A stretch of 64,000 bases of DNA. It comes from Thalassotalea sp. 273M-4. GTDB taxonomy: Bacteria; Pseudomonadota; Gammaproteobacteria; Enterobacterales; Alteromonadaceae. The stretch covers positions 558,001 through 622,000 of the forward strand of contig NZ_CP166961.1 in NCBI RefSeq assembly GCF_041410465.1, written 5' to 3'. The notes below the pieces were generated by a model. That model was not told the origin of the DNA. It was given only the letters and a program-made list of their open reading frames with translations, and ran no database searches. The stretch's first letter is position 1, and every line of letters begins with the position of its first letter. Shown in pieces: positions 34,473 through 44,059 of this stretch. Made by a program: the position numbers and the translations under genes.

Positions 34473-36233
34473 TTAAGACTTTGCGCTAAGTAAGGTCTGC
34501 AGTTCTCTTTTTTCATCGCTAGTGAGTTCGCCTAAACGAGCTTTTTGTAACAGAGCTTCGGTGCGGTCATCAACAAATGTCTTAATAAGTTTATCTAACG
34601 TATCAATAAAAACATTCTGAGCCGCATCTGCGTCTATATTGTGCTCCCAAATAACCAGTTTAGCCAATACCTTGCCTTGCTCGGTATCACGCCAACTTTC
34701 AATAATTTGAGCGCTGGTTAAATTAGGCGTCTGTTTGCACTGACGCATGATTGATTTTAATAAATCACTGCCTGGCACATTTATCGGGTCCAGCACAGAT
34801 AAATCATCTAATACATCTACTAGATGGGGATGCTCAAGCAATAATGCAATAGCTAATCGTATTGGGGTGACTTTTGTTTTACTTTTTACCGCCTGTTGAG
34901 TCGTTGTTGTCGACTTTCTTTTTAGCTTATTCCATTGTTGCTCGGAGCCTAGACCAAATTTGTTAGCCAAATTGCTGATCATTGAATCTTTTAACGTACT
35001 CTCAGGCATCTTTTGTAAATACGGTAAAAATGATTCCATTAAGGCCGCGCGCCCTTCGGCGGTCGCTTCATTTACTTGGGTTAATAAATGTTCAAACAAA
35101 AAGTTCGACAACGGCATGGCTTGTTCTATGAGCGTTTCAAATGCCAGTTTCCCTTGTTTACGCACTAATGTGTCTGGGTCTTCCCCGTCGGGCAAGAAGA
35201 CAAATTTTAATGTCACACCATCGGTAATCAGAGGCAGGGCGTTTTCCATCGCACGCCAAGCGGCATCACGACCGGCTCGGTCACCATCATAACAACAAAC
35301 CACTTCTTTAACGGTTCTAAACATGGTTTGTAATTGTTCTTCTGTGGTTGAAGTACCTAATGAGGCAACAGCATATGAGATATCATGCTGAGCCAAAGCG
35401 ACCACATCCATGTACCCTTCAACAACCACTAAGCGGGTTAAATCTTTACAATAATGTTTGGCTTCATACAGACCATAAAGTTCCTGACCTTTATGGTAAA
35501 TACGGGTTTCGGGGGAGTTCAGGTACTTTGGTGTACCGTCTGCTAGCACTCGACCACCAAAGCCAATGACGCGACCACGCTTGTCTTTGATTGGGAACAT
35601 AACTCGACCACGAAACCTATCATAAGGTCGGTTTTTATCCCCTTGAATGGCCATCCCCAAATCGACCAATTGCTTGCTGATTTCATGGTTTTTAGCAAAA
35701 GCATTCATCATCGCATCCCAGCTATCGGGACTGTAACCAATACCAAATTTTTTCACCACGTCACCGGTTAAACCACGAGACTTTAAATAGTCGATGACTT
35801 GGCTAGAGTCTTCATGATGTTTTAGCGTGTGTTGATAAAAACGACTGATATCTGCCATAAGCTCATAGTCGTTTTGCTTTTGCTGTTGAACTTGTTGCTT
35901 TTTGCGTTGTTGCGCAGGCGTTAGGTTTTGCTGTTCTCGCTCAACTTCTACCCCGTTATAACTGGCAAGTTCTTCTATGGCATCAACAAAATCTAAACGT
36001 TCGTACTCCATAACAAAGCTGATAGCATTGCCATGGGCGCCGCAACCAAAACAGTGGTAAAACTGTTTATCACGACTGACCGAAAAGGATGGACTTTTTT
36101 CGGTATGAAATGGGCAACAAGCTTGGTAATTTTTACCTGCTTTTTTGAGTTTGACCTTAGAGTCAATCAAATCAACTATATCGGTTCGCGCGAGCAAATC
36201 GTCAATGAAAGTTCTGGGGATCAAACCTGGCAT
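34473..36233 (-). CDS. dnaG: DNA primase DnaG
   Basis: Replicative primase of 586 residues that makes RNA primers at the fork. The CHC2 zinc ribbon ligands Cys40, His43, Cys61 and Cys64 are in CCPFHTEKSPSFSVSRD and FYHCFGCGAHG. The Toprim catalytic core has VVVEGYMDVVALAQH and CYDGDRAGRDAAWRA. The C-terminal part contains the helicase-binding domain. It lies between yqeY and rpoD; a terminator between yqeY and dnaG may set their relative expression. Confidence 0.97.
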   Translation of the reverse strand: MPGLIPRTFIDDLLARTDIVDLIDSKVKLKKAGKNYQACCPFHTEKSPSFSVSRDKQFYHCFGCGAHGNAISFVMEYERLDFVDAIEELASYNGVEVEREQQNLTPAQQRKKQQVQQQKQNDYELMADISRFYQHTLKHHEDSSQVIDYLKSRGLTGDVVKKFGIGYSPDSWDAMMNAFAKNHEISKQLVDLGMAIQGDKNRPYDRFRGRVMFPIKDKRGRVIGFGGRVLADGTPKYLNSPETRIYHKGQELYGLYEAKHYCKDLTRLVVVEGYMDVVALAQHDISYAVASLGTSTTEEQLQTMFRTVKEVVCCYDGDRAGRDAAWRAMENALPLITDGVTLKFVFLPDGEDPDTLVRKQGKLAFETLIEQAMPLSNFLFEHLLTQVNEATAEGRAALMESFLPYLQKMPESTLKDSMISNLANKFGLGSEQQWNKLKRKSTTTTQQAVKSKTKVTPIRLAIALLLEHPHLVDVLDDLSVLDPINVPGSDLLKSIMRQCKQTPNLTSAQIIESWRDTEQGKVLAKLVIWEHNIDADAAQNVFIDTLDKLIKTFVDDRTEALLQKARLGELTSDEKRELQTLLSAKS

Positions 36234-36365
36234 AGTGGTGAATTAATAATCTCGAAAAATTAGACGGTAATCTGACACTAAACTATATCAAACTGATGAA
36301 TTATTACTAGCGTTTGTATTACGCTAAAGGGTTGTTTATAGATATTAATTGGATTGTGCAAATAT

Positions 36366-36397
36366 AAAAAAACCGCACTAAAGAGTGCGGTTTTTCT
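36366..36397 (-). terminator. Terminator between yqeY and dnaG
   Basis: On the minus strand AAAAACCGCACTC pairs with GTGCGGTTTTTTT around TTTA, 17 bp after the yqeY stop. It would separate the rpsU-yqeY transcript from dnaG-rpoD. E. coli likewise has a terminator between rpsU and dnaG. Confidence 0.8.
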
Positions 36398-36413
36398 TAA
36401 ATATTTTAAACGC

Positions 36414-36860
36414 TTAAGCGTTTAGGGCAGCTCTAACCTGACCACTAACTTTACCCAAGTCAGCGCGACCTTGCATTTGAGGTTTTAATACCCCCATTAC
36501 TTTACCCATGTCAGCCATAGAGGCTGCACCGGTTTGCGCAATGGCATCGGTAATAAGCTGAGCGATTTCGTCAGCCGTTAAAGCTTGTGGCAAGAACTCT
36601 TCTAAAACAGAAATTTCAGATAGTTCTTTTTCTGCCATATCGTCACGTCCACCGTCTTTGTACATCGCCGCAGATTCTTTACGTTGCTTAATCATTTTCG
36701 TGATTAAGGCTAGAATGTCGGCTTCTGACATTTCGGCTTGGTTATCGATTTTTGCCTGTTTTATAGACGACAACGCCATGCGAACAACGCCAAGACGGGT
36801 TTTGTCTTTGGCTCGCATGGCGAGTTTCATTTCGTCGTTGAATTGACTAAGCAATCCCAT
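36414..36860 (-). CDS. yqeY: GatB/YqeY domain protein
   Basis: Protein of 148 residues matching the YqeY family, which resembles the C-terminal tRNA-binding tail of amidotransferase GatB. Characteristic parts are FNDEMKLAMRAKDKTRLGVV, ALITKMIKQRKESAAMYKDG and the ending MGKVMGVLKPQMQGRADLGK. It sits between rpsU and dnaG, a common arrangement in gammaproteobacteria. A tRNA-related function is presumed from the fold but not established. Confidence 0.92.
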   Translation of the reverse strand: MGLLSQFNDEMKLAMRAKDKTRLGVVRMALSSIKQAKIDNQAEMSEADILALITKMIKQRKESAAMYKDGGRDDMAEKELSEISVLEEFLPQALTADEIAQLITDAIAQTGAASMADMGKVMGVLKPQMQGRADLGKVSGQVRAALNA

Positions 36861-36886
36861 AACTTAAAGCTTGTTTGCCTAAAGTC

Positions 36887-37102
36887 TTAGTATAAACGAA
36901 CACGACGAGCGTTTTCGCGAGAAACTTTCTTCGCGTGACGCTTAACAGCAGCAGCTTTCTTACGCTTACGTTCCCAAGTTGGCTTTTCGAAAGATTCGCG
37001 ACGACGAACTTCTGAAAGGATACCTGCTTTTTCACATGAACGTTTGAAACGACGTAATGCAACGTCAAATGGTTCGTTATCTCTTACTTTAATTACTGGC
37101 AT
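36887..37102 (-). CDS. rpsU: 30S ribosomal protein S21
   Basis: Small basic ribosomal protein of 71 residues: [20 protein letters not shown] at the start and [18 protein letters not shown] at the end, the standard S21 sequence. It lies near the anti-Shine-Dalgarno end of 16S rRNA and helps initiation. The start at 37102 is the conserved one; the open frame extends 17 codons upstream without support. AGAGGTGAGAGGC precedes it on the minus strand. First gene of the rpsU-yqeY-dnaG-rpoD block. Confidence 0.97.
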   Translation of the reverse strand: MPVIKVRDNEPFDVALRRFKRSCEKAGILSEVRRRESFEKPTWERKRKKAAAVKRHAKKVSRENARRVRLY

Positions 37103-37293
37103 TGTGCCTCTCACCTCTAGTGAATTCTGTGATACTCGGTAAAATTTAACCAAGTCGATTAAAATTGGTGCAGTATTCTAATCTGATCGCTAAGCTTATG
37201 TAAAGTTTTAAATGGCTTTTTCTTTAAAACTAGTGGTTAATTTTCACTTTGGGCGCTATGATCCCAGAAAATTTTCAATGGATTCCTTTTATT

Positions 37294-38319
37294 ATGCGAA
37301 TTTTAGGTATAGAAACTTCTTGTGACGAGACCGGTATTGCGATTTATGACGAAGAAAAAGGCATATTAGCGCACCGTTTGTACTCTCAAATTGCGGTTCA
37401 TGCAGACTATGGTGGTGTCGTGCCTGAATTGGCATCTCGTGATCATGTCCGCAAAACCATTCCTTTAATTAATGAAGCGTTAAAAGAAGCTGGCATAACG
37501 CCAAGTGATCTTGATGGTGTGGCTTATACTGCAGGCCCTGGGCTTGTGGGGGCATTATTGGTCGGCTGCTCAATCGGGCGTTCACTAGCCTATGGTTGGA
37601 ATTTACCCGCCATCCCAGTACATCACATGGAAGGCCATTTATTAGCCCCAATGCTAGAAGATGATGTACCTGAGTTTCCATTTGTGGCGCTGTTGGTTTC
37701 AGGTGGCCATACCATGATGGTGCGAGTTGACGGCATTGGTGAATATGAATTACTAGGCGAGTCGGTGGATGACGCCGCTGGTGAAGCCTTTGATAAAACG
37801 GCCAAACTCTTAGGGTTAGACTACCCAGGAGGACCTGTTTTGGCAAAAATGGCACAGCAAGGAACACCTGGTCGCTTTAAGTTTCCACGTCCGATGACTG
37901 ACCGCCCAGGTCTGGATTTTAGCTTTTCAGGTTTAAAGACGGCGGCCGCGACGACGATAAAAAAAGAAGACAGTAGTGAGCAAACCAAAGCCGATATTGC
38001 TTATGCGTTTCAAGAGGCGGTGATTGATACCTTAGCAATAAAATGTCGTCGTGCCTTAAAGCAATGCGAATTAAATCGTTTGGTGATTGCCGGCGGAGTG
38101 AGTGCCAATATTATGCTAAGAGAAAAGCTAGCTGAAACAATGGCAAAACTTAATGGTAAGGTTTACTATCCGCGCCCTGAATACTGTACCGATAATGGTG
38201 CGATGATCGCGTTTGCAGGGATGCAACGGTTGAAAAGCGGTAATTTAGCCGATTTAACTTTTAAAGCCAAACCTCGTTGGCCCTTAGATTCACTAACGCC
38301 AGTGAGTCAAGAAAGCTAA
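37294..38319 (+). CDS. tsaD: tRNA N6-threonylcarbamoyladenosine synthase, TsaD subunit
   Basis: Catalytic subunit of the t6A37 synthase that, with TsaB and TsaE, transfers threonylcarbamoyl to A37 of ANN-decoding tRNAs. 341 residues. [20 protein letters not shown] starts the ASKHA ATPase fold; the metal-binding histidines are in [11 protein letters not shown], and [11 protein letters not shown] and the late FSFSGLKTA stretch are typical. ATG 37294 is the conserved start; in-frame upstream ATGs at 37249 and 37258 give an unsupported extension. It diverges from rpsU, as in E. coli. Confidence 0.97.
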   Translation: MRILGIETSCDETGIAIYDEEKGILAHRLYSQIAVHADYGGVVPELASRDHVRKTIPLINEALKEAGITPSDLDGVAYTAGPGLVGALLVGCSIGRSLAYGWNLPAIPVHHMEGHLLAPMLEDDVPEFPFVALLVSGGHTMMVRVDGIGEYELLGESVDDAAGEAFDKTAKLLGLDYPGGPVLAKMAQQGTPGRFKFPRPMTDRPGLDFSFSGLKTAAATTIKKEDSSEQTKADIAYAFQEAVIDTLAIKCRRALKQCELNRLVIAGGVSANIMLREKLAETMAKLNGKVYYPRPEYCTDNGAMIAFAGMQRLKSGNLADLTFKAKPRWPLDSLTPVSQES

Positions 38320-38339
38320 CCTCTTATGCTAAAACGATA

Positions 38340-38375
38340 AGTTACATACGCAAAGATGTTTTTGCGTATGTAACT
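38340..38375. terminator. 15-bp inverted repeat between convergent tsaD and plsY
   Basis: AGTTACATACGCAAA and TTTGCGTATGTAACT form a perfect stem with a 6-nt loop, 20 bp after the tsaD stop. There is no T-run on either side, so termination is uncertain, but its position between convergent genes suggests that role. Confidence 0.5.
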
Positions 38376-38413
38376 CTTAGCCTTCACGCTATACAGCCCT
38401 AAAACCAAGCAGA

Positions 38414-39001
38414 CTACTCTTCGCCAATCTTCGCTTCTTTACCACTAAGTAAGCGCCAAATATTACTGCGATGGCGAATGATAATCAAAATAGACAACAT
38501 GGTCACCGACTGGGTGTACATTGGCTTGATTAAGTAACTGTATAAAGGGGCGAGCGAGACGGTAACAATCGCGGCTAAAGATGAGTAGCGAGTCAGTTTA
38601 GCGACAATCACCCAGGTTGAAATTAACGCTGCAGCAAACCCCCAACTAATTGGCGCAAGAGCTCCTAAAGCTGTCGCCACGGCTTTGCCACCTTTAAAAC
38701 CAAAGAAACAAGGGTACATATGGCCAAGGCATGCGGCGATGGCGATAAAACCTAAGTGCAAAGGTTCAACACCCAATAAAAAAGCCCCATAAACAGGGAT
38801 TGTCCCTTTTAGCACATCAAAAAGAAGAACGGCGGCTGCGGTCGGTTTGTTGCTAAGTCTTAAGACATTGGTTGCGCCGGGATTTTTTGAACCCAGTGAG
38901 CGCGGATCAGGTAAACCGCGCAATCGACAAATCAAAATTGCACTGGAGATAGAGCCAATAATATACGAAGCAATAATTAAGACTATTGTTAGCACGTACA
39001 T
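38414..39001 (-). CDS. plsY: Glycerol-3-phosphate acyltransferase PlsY
   Basis: Inner-membrane acyltransferase of 195 residues that uses acyl-phosphate to acylate glycerol-3-phosphate, the first step of phospholipid synthesis. The three cytoplasmic motifs are seen: [20 protein letters not shown] with [12 protein letters not shown], then [20 protein letters not shown]. Five membrane segments are expected. It is the usual neighbour of folB in gammaproteobacteria, divergent from it here. Confidence 0.95.
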   Translation of the reverse strand: MYVLTIVLIIASYIIGSISSAILICRLRGLPDPRSLGSKNPGATNVLRLSNKPTAAAVLLFDVLKGTIPVYGAFLLGVEPLHLGFIAIAACLGHMYPCFFGFKGGKAVATALGALAPISWGFAAALISTWVIVAKLTRYSSLAAIVTVSLAPLYSYLIKPMYTQSVTMLSILIIIRHRSNIWRLLSGKEAKIGEE

Positions 39002-39149
39002 TGCCTCTCCTGATGGCGTTTAAATAAGCGGGCTGAATAAAAAAACAGCGATTAAATTTCTTTTTCCATTCTAACAAGCTATCTGGTGGAATTACTACCG
39101 TACTATAGGGTAAAATTTGCACTTATTTGCAATTATTTCAGGTTTGGTC

Positions 39150-39506
39150 ATGGATATAGTGTTTATCGAAGGTTTAAAGGTTAATACCACGATTGGGTAT
39201 TACGACTGGGAAAAGAAAATCAAACAGTTGTTAGTTTTCGATATCCAAATGGGCACCGACATTCGCGCTGCAGCTCAAAATGATGAATTAGCAAAAACCA
39301 TTAATTACGCTGAGATATCAGAATTAGTGGATGAATTTGCCAATGCAAATGTGGTAGATTTACTCGAAACTTTGGCTGAGCGCTTGGCTGAACACATAAT
39401 CACAACGTATTCATTAAGTTGGATCAGGCTAAAAATTTCCAAACCCACCGCGGTTGCACAAGCCGATGCTGTTGGGGTAATTATTGAACGTGGTAAGCGA
39501 AATTAA
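39150..39506 (+). CDS. folB: Dihydroneopterin aldolase FolB
   Basis: Folate-pathway enzyme of 118 residues that cleaves dihydroneopterin to 6-hydroxymethyl-dihydropterin and glycolaldehyde. MDIVFIEGLKVNTTIGYYDW and INYAEISELVDEFANAN are the family's conserved stretches, including the active-site Glu and the Lys in RLKISKP. ATG 39150 aligns with other FolB starts; an in-frame ATG at 39117 adds 11 unsupported residues. Its stop overlaps the folK start by one base, and FolK uses its product. Confidence 0.95.
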   Translation: MDIVFIEGLKVNTTIGYYDWEKKIKQLLVFDIQMGTDIRAAAQNDELAKTINYAEISELVDEFANANVVDLLETLAERLAEHIITTYSLSWIRLKISKPTAVAQADAVGVIIERGKRN

Positions 39507-39997
39507 TGGCACAAGTTTACATTTCTATTGGTAGTAATATTGACCGAGAAAAGCAGATTATTGCTGGAGTCAAGGCGCTAAAACAGGCTTTTGGTAATAT
39601 CGAATTGTCGTCGGTTTATGAATGCGAGCCAGTTGGCTTTGTTGGCGATAATTTTTTTAATTTAGTTGCTCGCACCGAAACAACGAAATCACCTGGCGAA
39701 GTAGGTCAAATTTTAAAGCAATTAGAGTATGACCACGGCCGCGTTGATTTTTCAAAAAAATTTAGTCCGCGTAAAATGGATTTGGACATCTTACTTTACG
39801 ATGACTTAGTCATGGACGAACCGGTACAAATCCCTCGAGATGAAATACCAGAAAACGCCTATGTTTTACAACCACTGGCAGAATTAGCGCCAGATTTGGT
39901 TCACCCTACGTTAGGCCAAAGTTACCAACAACTTTGGCAGGACTACAACAAAGAACAACAACTAAGGAAAGTGCCGTTTATCTGGCCGAACAACTAA
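39506..39997 (+). CDS. folK: 2-amino-4-hydroxy-6-hydroxymethyldihydropteridine pyrophosphokinase FolK
   Basis: Enzyme of 163 residues that transfers pyrophosphate from ATP to 6-hydroxymethyl-dihydropterin, the step after Fol[16 protein letters not shown] starts the fold; the substrate-binding stretch is [11 protein letters not shown], and [17 protein letters not shown] carries the Mg-binding Asp pair and catalytic loop. It is followed one base later by uppP, so the three genes form an operon. Confidence 0.96.
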   Translation: MAQVYISIGSNIDREKQIIAGVKALKQAFGNIELSSVYECEPVGFVGDNFFNLVARTETTKSPGEVGQILKQLEYDHGRVDFSKKFSPRKMDLDILLYDDLVMDEPVQIPRDEIPENAYVLQPLAELAPDLVHPTLGQSYQQLWQDYNKEQQLRKVPFIWPNN

Positions 39998-39998
39998 T

Positions 39999-40796
39999 AT
40001 GTCAACGATTGAAATCTTTTTCTTGGCTCTTATTCAGGGCTTAACTGAATTTTTGCCCATTTCGAGCTCTGCACATCTTATTCTGCCATCACAAATTTTA
40101 GGGTGGGCTGATCAAGGCCTTGCTTTTGATGTTGCGGTACATGTGGGCACTTTACTGGCGGTAATGATTTATTTTCGTGGTGAAGTCAGCTCGATGTTAT
40201 TTGCCTGGACCAATTCGATTATCAAAAACGAACGAACAGCCGATTCAATGCTGGCGTGGTGGATCATCTTTGCCACCATCCCAGCAGGTTTATTTGGCTT
40301 ATTTGGTAAAGATTTTATTGAAGCGCATTTACGCTCTGCTGCAGTGATCGCGGCTACAACCATTGGTTTTGGTTTATTGCTTGGTTTTGTTGATATTAAA
40401 AGTAAAAAGAACAAAAAAATTGAACAACTGGGTTTTAAAGGCGCGATGTTCATTGGCCTCGCGCAAGCGATAGCCTTAATTCCGGGAACTTCTCGCTCTG
40501 GTGTGACCATGACGATGGGGATGATGTTAGGTTTAACCCGTGATGCAGCCGCCCGTTTTTCGTTTTTATTATCGATCCCAGCTATTGGGATGGCAGGCAG
40601 TTACTTAACGATGAAACTTATCACCGGTGCAGAGCCCGTTGACTGGCAGGCTATTTTTATGGGCGTTACAATAGCCTTTATTAGTGCCTATGCCTGTATT
40701 CATTACTTCTTAATTTTATTAGAAAAAATAGGCATGATGCCGTTCGTAATTTATCGCTTAATATTGGGGGTTTTCCTAATTGGCTTTATTATTTAA
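39999..40796 (+). CDS. uppP: Undecaprenyl-diphosphate phosphatase UppP (BacA)
   Basis: Membrane phosphatase of 265 residues that recycles undecaprenyl pyrophosphate for cell-wall synthesis; its level affects bacitracin resistance. The two signature motifs are present: [16 protein letters not shown] near the N-terminus and [17 protein letters not shown] in the second half, along with about eight membrane helices. Last gene of folB-folK-uppP and followed by a strong terminator. Confidence 0.97.
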   Translation: MSTIEIFFLALIQGLTEFLPISSSAHLILPSQILGWADQGLAFDVAVHVGTLLAVMIYFRGEVSSMLFAWTNSIIKNERTADSMLAWWIIFATIPAGLFGLFGKDFIEAHLRSAAVIAATTIGFGLLLGFVDIKSKKNKKIEQLGFKGAMFIGLAQAIALIPGTSRSGVTMTMGMMLGLTRDAAARFSFLLSIPAIGMAGSYLTMKLITGAEPVDWQAIFMGVTIAFISAYACIHYFLILLEKIGMMPFVIYRLILGVFLIGFII

Positions 40797-40832
40797 AACG
40801 ACGTTTTGAAACGCCATGATTTACGGTTAATG

Positions 40833-40858
40833 AAAAGGAGCTAACAAGCTCCTTTTTT
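40833..40858 (+). terminator. folB-folK-uppP terminator
   Basis: AAAAGGAGCT pairs with AGCTCCTTTT and continues in T6; 37 bp after the uppP stop. Confidence 0.85.
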
Positions 40859-40893
40859 GTGTTTAAATTAACCGTTGTCGTTAAATTACCATA

Positions 40894-41577
40894 TTAGCTT
40901 TGGCCATGGCGTTTTAGGCTTTGCTGAACGAGCCATTTAAAAATGCTTAATTGGGCGGGCAAGTAGGCAAGATACTCTGGATGCCACTGAACCCCTAGGA
41001 CAGGGGCATCATTGGAAGACTCAATCACCTGAGTGATCTTATCCAGATCCCAACCGCTACGCCTTAAGCTGTTGCCCGATTTATCTACAGCTTGATGATG
41101 TAAGCTATTAACCCGAAGTTTTTGATAGCCGGTGATTTTAGCTATGGTACTGTCTTGTTCTAGCCATACTTGCTTGGTGGGTAATAAGCCGGGTCTGTTA
41201 TAGGTTAATTTACGCAGTTGGCGAATATCATGGTGTAAACTGCCTCCTAAAACCACATTAATTAGTTGCGAACCTCGGCAAATGCCGAGCAGGGGAATAT
41301 TATGTTCTAACGCTTGTTTAATGCATTTGATCTCTAGCGCATCACGCTTTACATCCAGTTTTACCTTTGCATCAATTTCACCGCCATAGTGTTCAGGATT
41401 TATGTCATTGCCGCCACCGACAACAATGGCATCAGGCATATCACCATGCCAGTGATGATCAACCGACACTCGAATAGGTTTTGCACCACATAAGCGCAAG
41501 GCAAGCGCAGTGCACCACCATGCAGGAGCCCAACGACGATTGTTACCTGTTACGGCAATTCGTGGTCTTTTATCCAT
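40894..41577 (-). CDS. Class I glutamine amidotransferase / gamma-glutamyl hydrolase-like (peptidase C26)
   Basis: Protein of 227 residues with a class I amidotransferase catalytic triad: Cys100 in LGICRGSQLINV, His199 and Glu201 in GVQWHPEYL. IVVGGGNDINPEHYGG is typical of the C26 (PuuD-like) group, which hydrolyses gamma-glutamyl bonds. The start overlaps the end of the amidoligase gene by 28 bp, implying coupled translation. Pairs of this kind are known from amidoligase gene clusters, where the hydrolase may act on the ligated product or supply ammonia. Substrate unknown. Confidence 0.88.
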   Translation of the reverse strand: MDKRPRIAVTGNNRRWAPAWWCTALALRLCGAKPIRVSVDHHWHGDMPDAIVVGGGNDINPEHYGGEIDAKVKLDVKRDALEIKCIKQALEHNIPLLGICRGSQLINVVLGGSLHHDIRQLRKLTYNRPGLLPTKQVWLEQDSTIAKITGYQKLRVNSLHHQAVDKSGNSLRRSGWDLDKITQVIESSNDAPVLGVQWHPEYLAYLPAQLSIFKWLVQQSLKRHGQS

Positions 41578-42533
41578 TGATCAATCCTTTGTATCCATTG
41601 TTTTTTTTCGACAGCTTTGCCATGTTTATGGTCTATTAACGAATGGCTTAAACTGTTCATCGCACTTGGATCATTGGCAAGTTTTTCAACAAAACACCAA
41701 ATATTCCAAGACTCGGCAAGTTGCCAGTTAAGATCATCAATATGACAATTGGGCAATCGATAATGAAAGGTTGGTCGCGACTTGATTTTGGCATCATCAA
41801 CGATCTTAAATACTTTTTCTTTATTGATATGGCTAAACAAAGGCAGCATATCAAGGGCTCGATTACGGGTGGCATTAAAATGTAAGTAGTCATCAATGAG
41901 TTGATCCATATCCGGCTCAGGTGATGTCAGTAAATGCACTAAGTACTGTTCTGAGAATGGGGCAATATAAGGGCTAATACGACGGGCAATATCGATATTT
42001 TGCACGTCAGTTAGCCAGTATTGCAATAACCCAAACGCCTTTAGGTAACGATGAATAGTCGAGGCATCTATTCGTGGAATTTCAGGATTTATATGCACAC
42101 CATAGGCGGCAATCAATGACTCTTCTGTGCCCACTGCACCATGCTTGCGAAGCTCATCTATTAATGGATTTAAACACCCGAGTTGAGATATTTTTATTGG
42201 CGGGCAAACAACTTCAATCGGTACTAATATTTGCGCCGCTTGCGATATTGTATTGAGCCAGGCTTCTGGCGTACTGTCTTGTTCAACATGTTTAGCGGTT
42301 TGCTTTAAAAAGTCCCAGTCTACTTCCACCGTAAACGCACCATACTCAGTCTCTATTGATGTTTCAGCTGGGCCTTGTTCTGTTATCTTGCCATTAAGTG
42401 TATTACACGTGATCTCGACAGTTTGTGTTAAAGAAAGCCCCGAAAACTCAAGCTCAAAGCCAACCGTTCGTTCTTTACCTTGTGCGTTCTTACCTTGTTT
42501 GGGCATATAAAATGTATTGCCTTGCGATGTCAT
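41550..42533 (-). CDS. Amidoligase family protein (ATP-dependent COOH-NH2 ligase)
   Basis: Protein of 327 residues of the Amidoligase_2 type, related to glutamine synthetase-like and gamma-glutamylcysteine ligases that join a carboxyl and an amine with ATP. RTVGFELEFSGLSLTQTVEI near the N-terminus carries the metal-binding Glu residues (ExE), TEYGAFTVEVDWDF the second acidic strand, and LIAAYGVHINPEIP the conserved His. It is translated with the adjacent amidotransferase. The family was predicted to make peptide-like amides or modify peptides; the substrate here is unknown. Confidence 0.85.
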   Translation of the reverse strand: MTSQGNTFYMPKQGKNAQGKERTVGFELEFSGLSLTQTVEITCNTLNGKITEQGPAETSIETEYGAFTVEVDWDFLKQTAKHVEQDSTPEAWLNTISQAAQILVPIEVVCPPIKISQLGCLNPLIDELRKHGAVGTEESLIAAYGVHINPEIPRIDASTIHRYLKAFGLLQYWLTDVQNIDIARRISPYIAPFSEQYLVHLLTSPEPDMDQLIDDYLHFNATRNRALDMLPLFSHINKEKVFKIVDDAKIKSRPTFHYRLPNCHIDDLNWQLAESWNIWCFVEKLANDPSAMNSLSHSLIDHKHGKAVEKKQWIQRIDQWIKDHELP

Positions 42534-42627
42534 TTTACGCTCCTTTTCTCGGCTGAATTTTGAGTAAGTTAGCCGAATTTTTTGATCAGCATGTGGTAAC
42601 TGTTTGTTGCTACTATGGGGTTAAGCA

Positions 42628-43911
42628 TTAGCACTCAGCACTTTTCGCATTATCTTCTTGCCAACGCGATTTAACTTTGGCTATGGCGTCTACTTTAGTG
42701 TGATTAATGGCTTCTTTTATGGCTTTTCCTTTTAGGCCTTTTGCCACAAAGTCTGCAGGTTTTAGGTGTTTACACGCTTGTAGGCACTCGCGTAGGTATT
42801 GAGCTTGCGGGTACGGATTGTTCTCCATACCTAACCGTCCGCAGGCATCGGCCTGACAGGCCAATAAAAACGAGTCAAAATCACTTTCTTTGCGCCACAC
42901 ATCGACTTTGTTAAATAACGTTAAAATAGTTTCAGCCCTAAGCTCAAACGCACGATGGCAATGCAAATGAAATTCACAGGTTAATTGTGCTACTCGAGTG
43001 ATTTGATTGGGTACCCTAAGCTGCTGACAAATTTCGTTTACTAAAACCAAGCCCGATTTTTCATGACCGAAATGTTTTGGCCACTGGCTTTTATCGGTTA
43101 AGCCTTTACCTAAGTCGTGGCACAGGCTGGCAAAACGAACATCCAAACCGGCTTTTAAGGTAACCGCTTGTTGTAATACCAATAGGGTATGAACACCTGA
43201 GTCGACCTCAGGGTGGTGCTCTTTAGGATTAGGTATACCCCAAAGAGCATCTAAGCTTGGCCATAATACTTTTAAAGCAGAGCAATGGCGTAATACCTCA
43301 ATAAAAATTTCGGGGTTGTCTTCCATTAAGGCACGAGAAAATTCTTTCCACACCCGATCTGGGGTTAAAGCTTGCAGCTCACCTTGCTCGACCATATGTG
43401 ACATCAGTTGCATGGTTTCTTCGGCCACTTCAAAGCCGAGGTAATGATAACGTGCGGCAAAACGCGCGACGCGTAATACCCTTAGAGGATCTTCTTTAAA
43501 TGCATCCGATACATGGCGTAATACTCTGTTGTTGAGATCGGTTTGGCCGTTGTAAGGGTCTATGATGTCACCCGCTGGACTCATCGCCATTGCATTAATG
43601 GTTAAATCACGACGCATTAAATCTTGCTCAATAGTGACGTCGGGTTCGGCATAACAAACAAAACCAGTATAACCATTGCCTTGTTTGCGCTCGGTTCTGG
43701 CCAGTGCATACTCTTCTTTGGTTTTGGGGTGCAAAAAAACAGGAAAATCTTTACCAACTTGTTTAAAGCCCCGTGCCAGCATTTGTTCCGCGCTAGCCCC
43801 AACCACCAGATAATCGCGCTCTAAAATTGGCCGATTTAATAAGCTATCTCTGACTGCGCCGCCAACAAGAAAAATATTTAATGATGATAATAAAGTCGAT
43901 TGTTTTGCCAC
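42628..43911 (-). CDS. cca: Multifunctional CCA-adding enzyme (tRNA nucleotidyltransferase)
   Basis: Enzyme of 427 residues that builds or repairs the CCA end of tRNAs and, in this long form, carries an HD phosphohydrolase. IFLVGGAVRDSLLN and RRDLTINAMAMSPAGDIIDP are class II nucleotidyltransferase motifs, and SLCHDLGKGL is the HD site. The catalytic DxD of E. coli Cca (Asp21-Arg-Asp23) aligns with Glu31-Arg32-Asp33 here: the first metal-binding Asp is Glu. The rest aligns closely with E. coli Cca. The N-terminus is about 10 residues longer than in E. coli. Confidence 0.94.
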   Translation of the reverse strand: MAKQSTLLSSLNIFLVGGAVRDSLLNRPILERDYLVVGASAEQMLARGFKQVGKDFPVFLHPKTKEEYALARTERKQGNGYTGFVCYAEPDVTIEQDLMRRDLTINAMAMSPAGDIIDPYNGQTDLNNRVLRHVSDAFKEDPLRVLRVARFAARYHYLGFEVAEETMQLMSHMVEQGELQALTPDRVWKEFSRALMEDNPEIFIEVLRHCSALKVLWPSLDALWGIPNPKEHHPEVDSGVHTLLVLQQAVTLKAGLDVRFASLCHDLGKGLTDKSQWPKHFGHEKSGLVLVNEICQQLRVPNQITRVAQLTCEFHLHCHRAFELRAETILTLFNKVDVWRKESDFDSFLLACQADACGRLGMENNPYPQAQYLRECLQACKHLKPADFVAKGLKGKAIKEAINHTKVDAIAKVKSRWQEDNAKSAEC

Positions 43912-44059
43912 TAAGTTGTTACTCTCGTCTTTTTTATAAAATTGTCTGATGTTAGTGTATCGTATTGGCCTAAAGATAGAAAACTGAACCGCATGTTTTG
44001 ACTTATGACCTTAGATTGGGTACTTTCAATCTAGTTTTTATCATTTTAATAATAATCAT

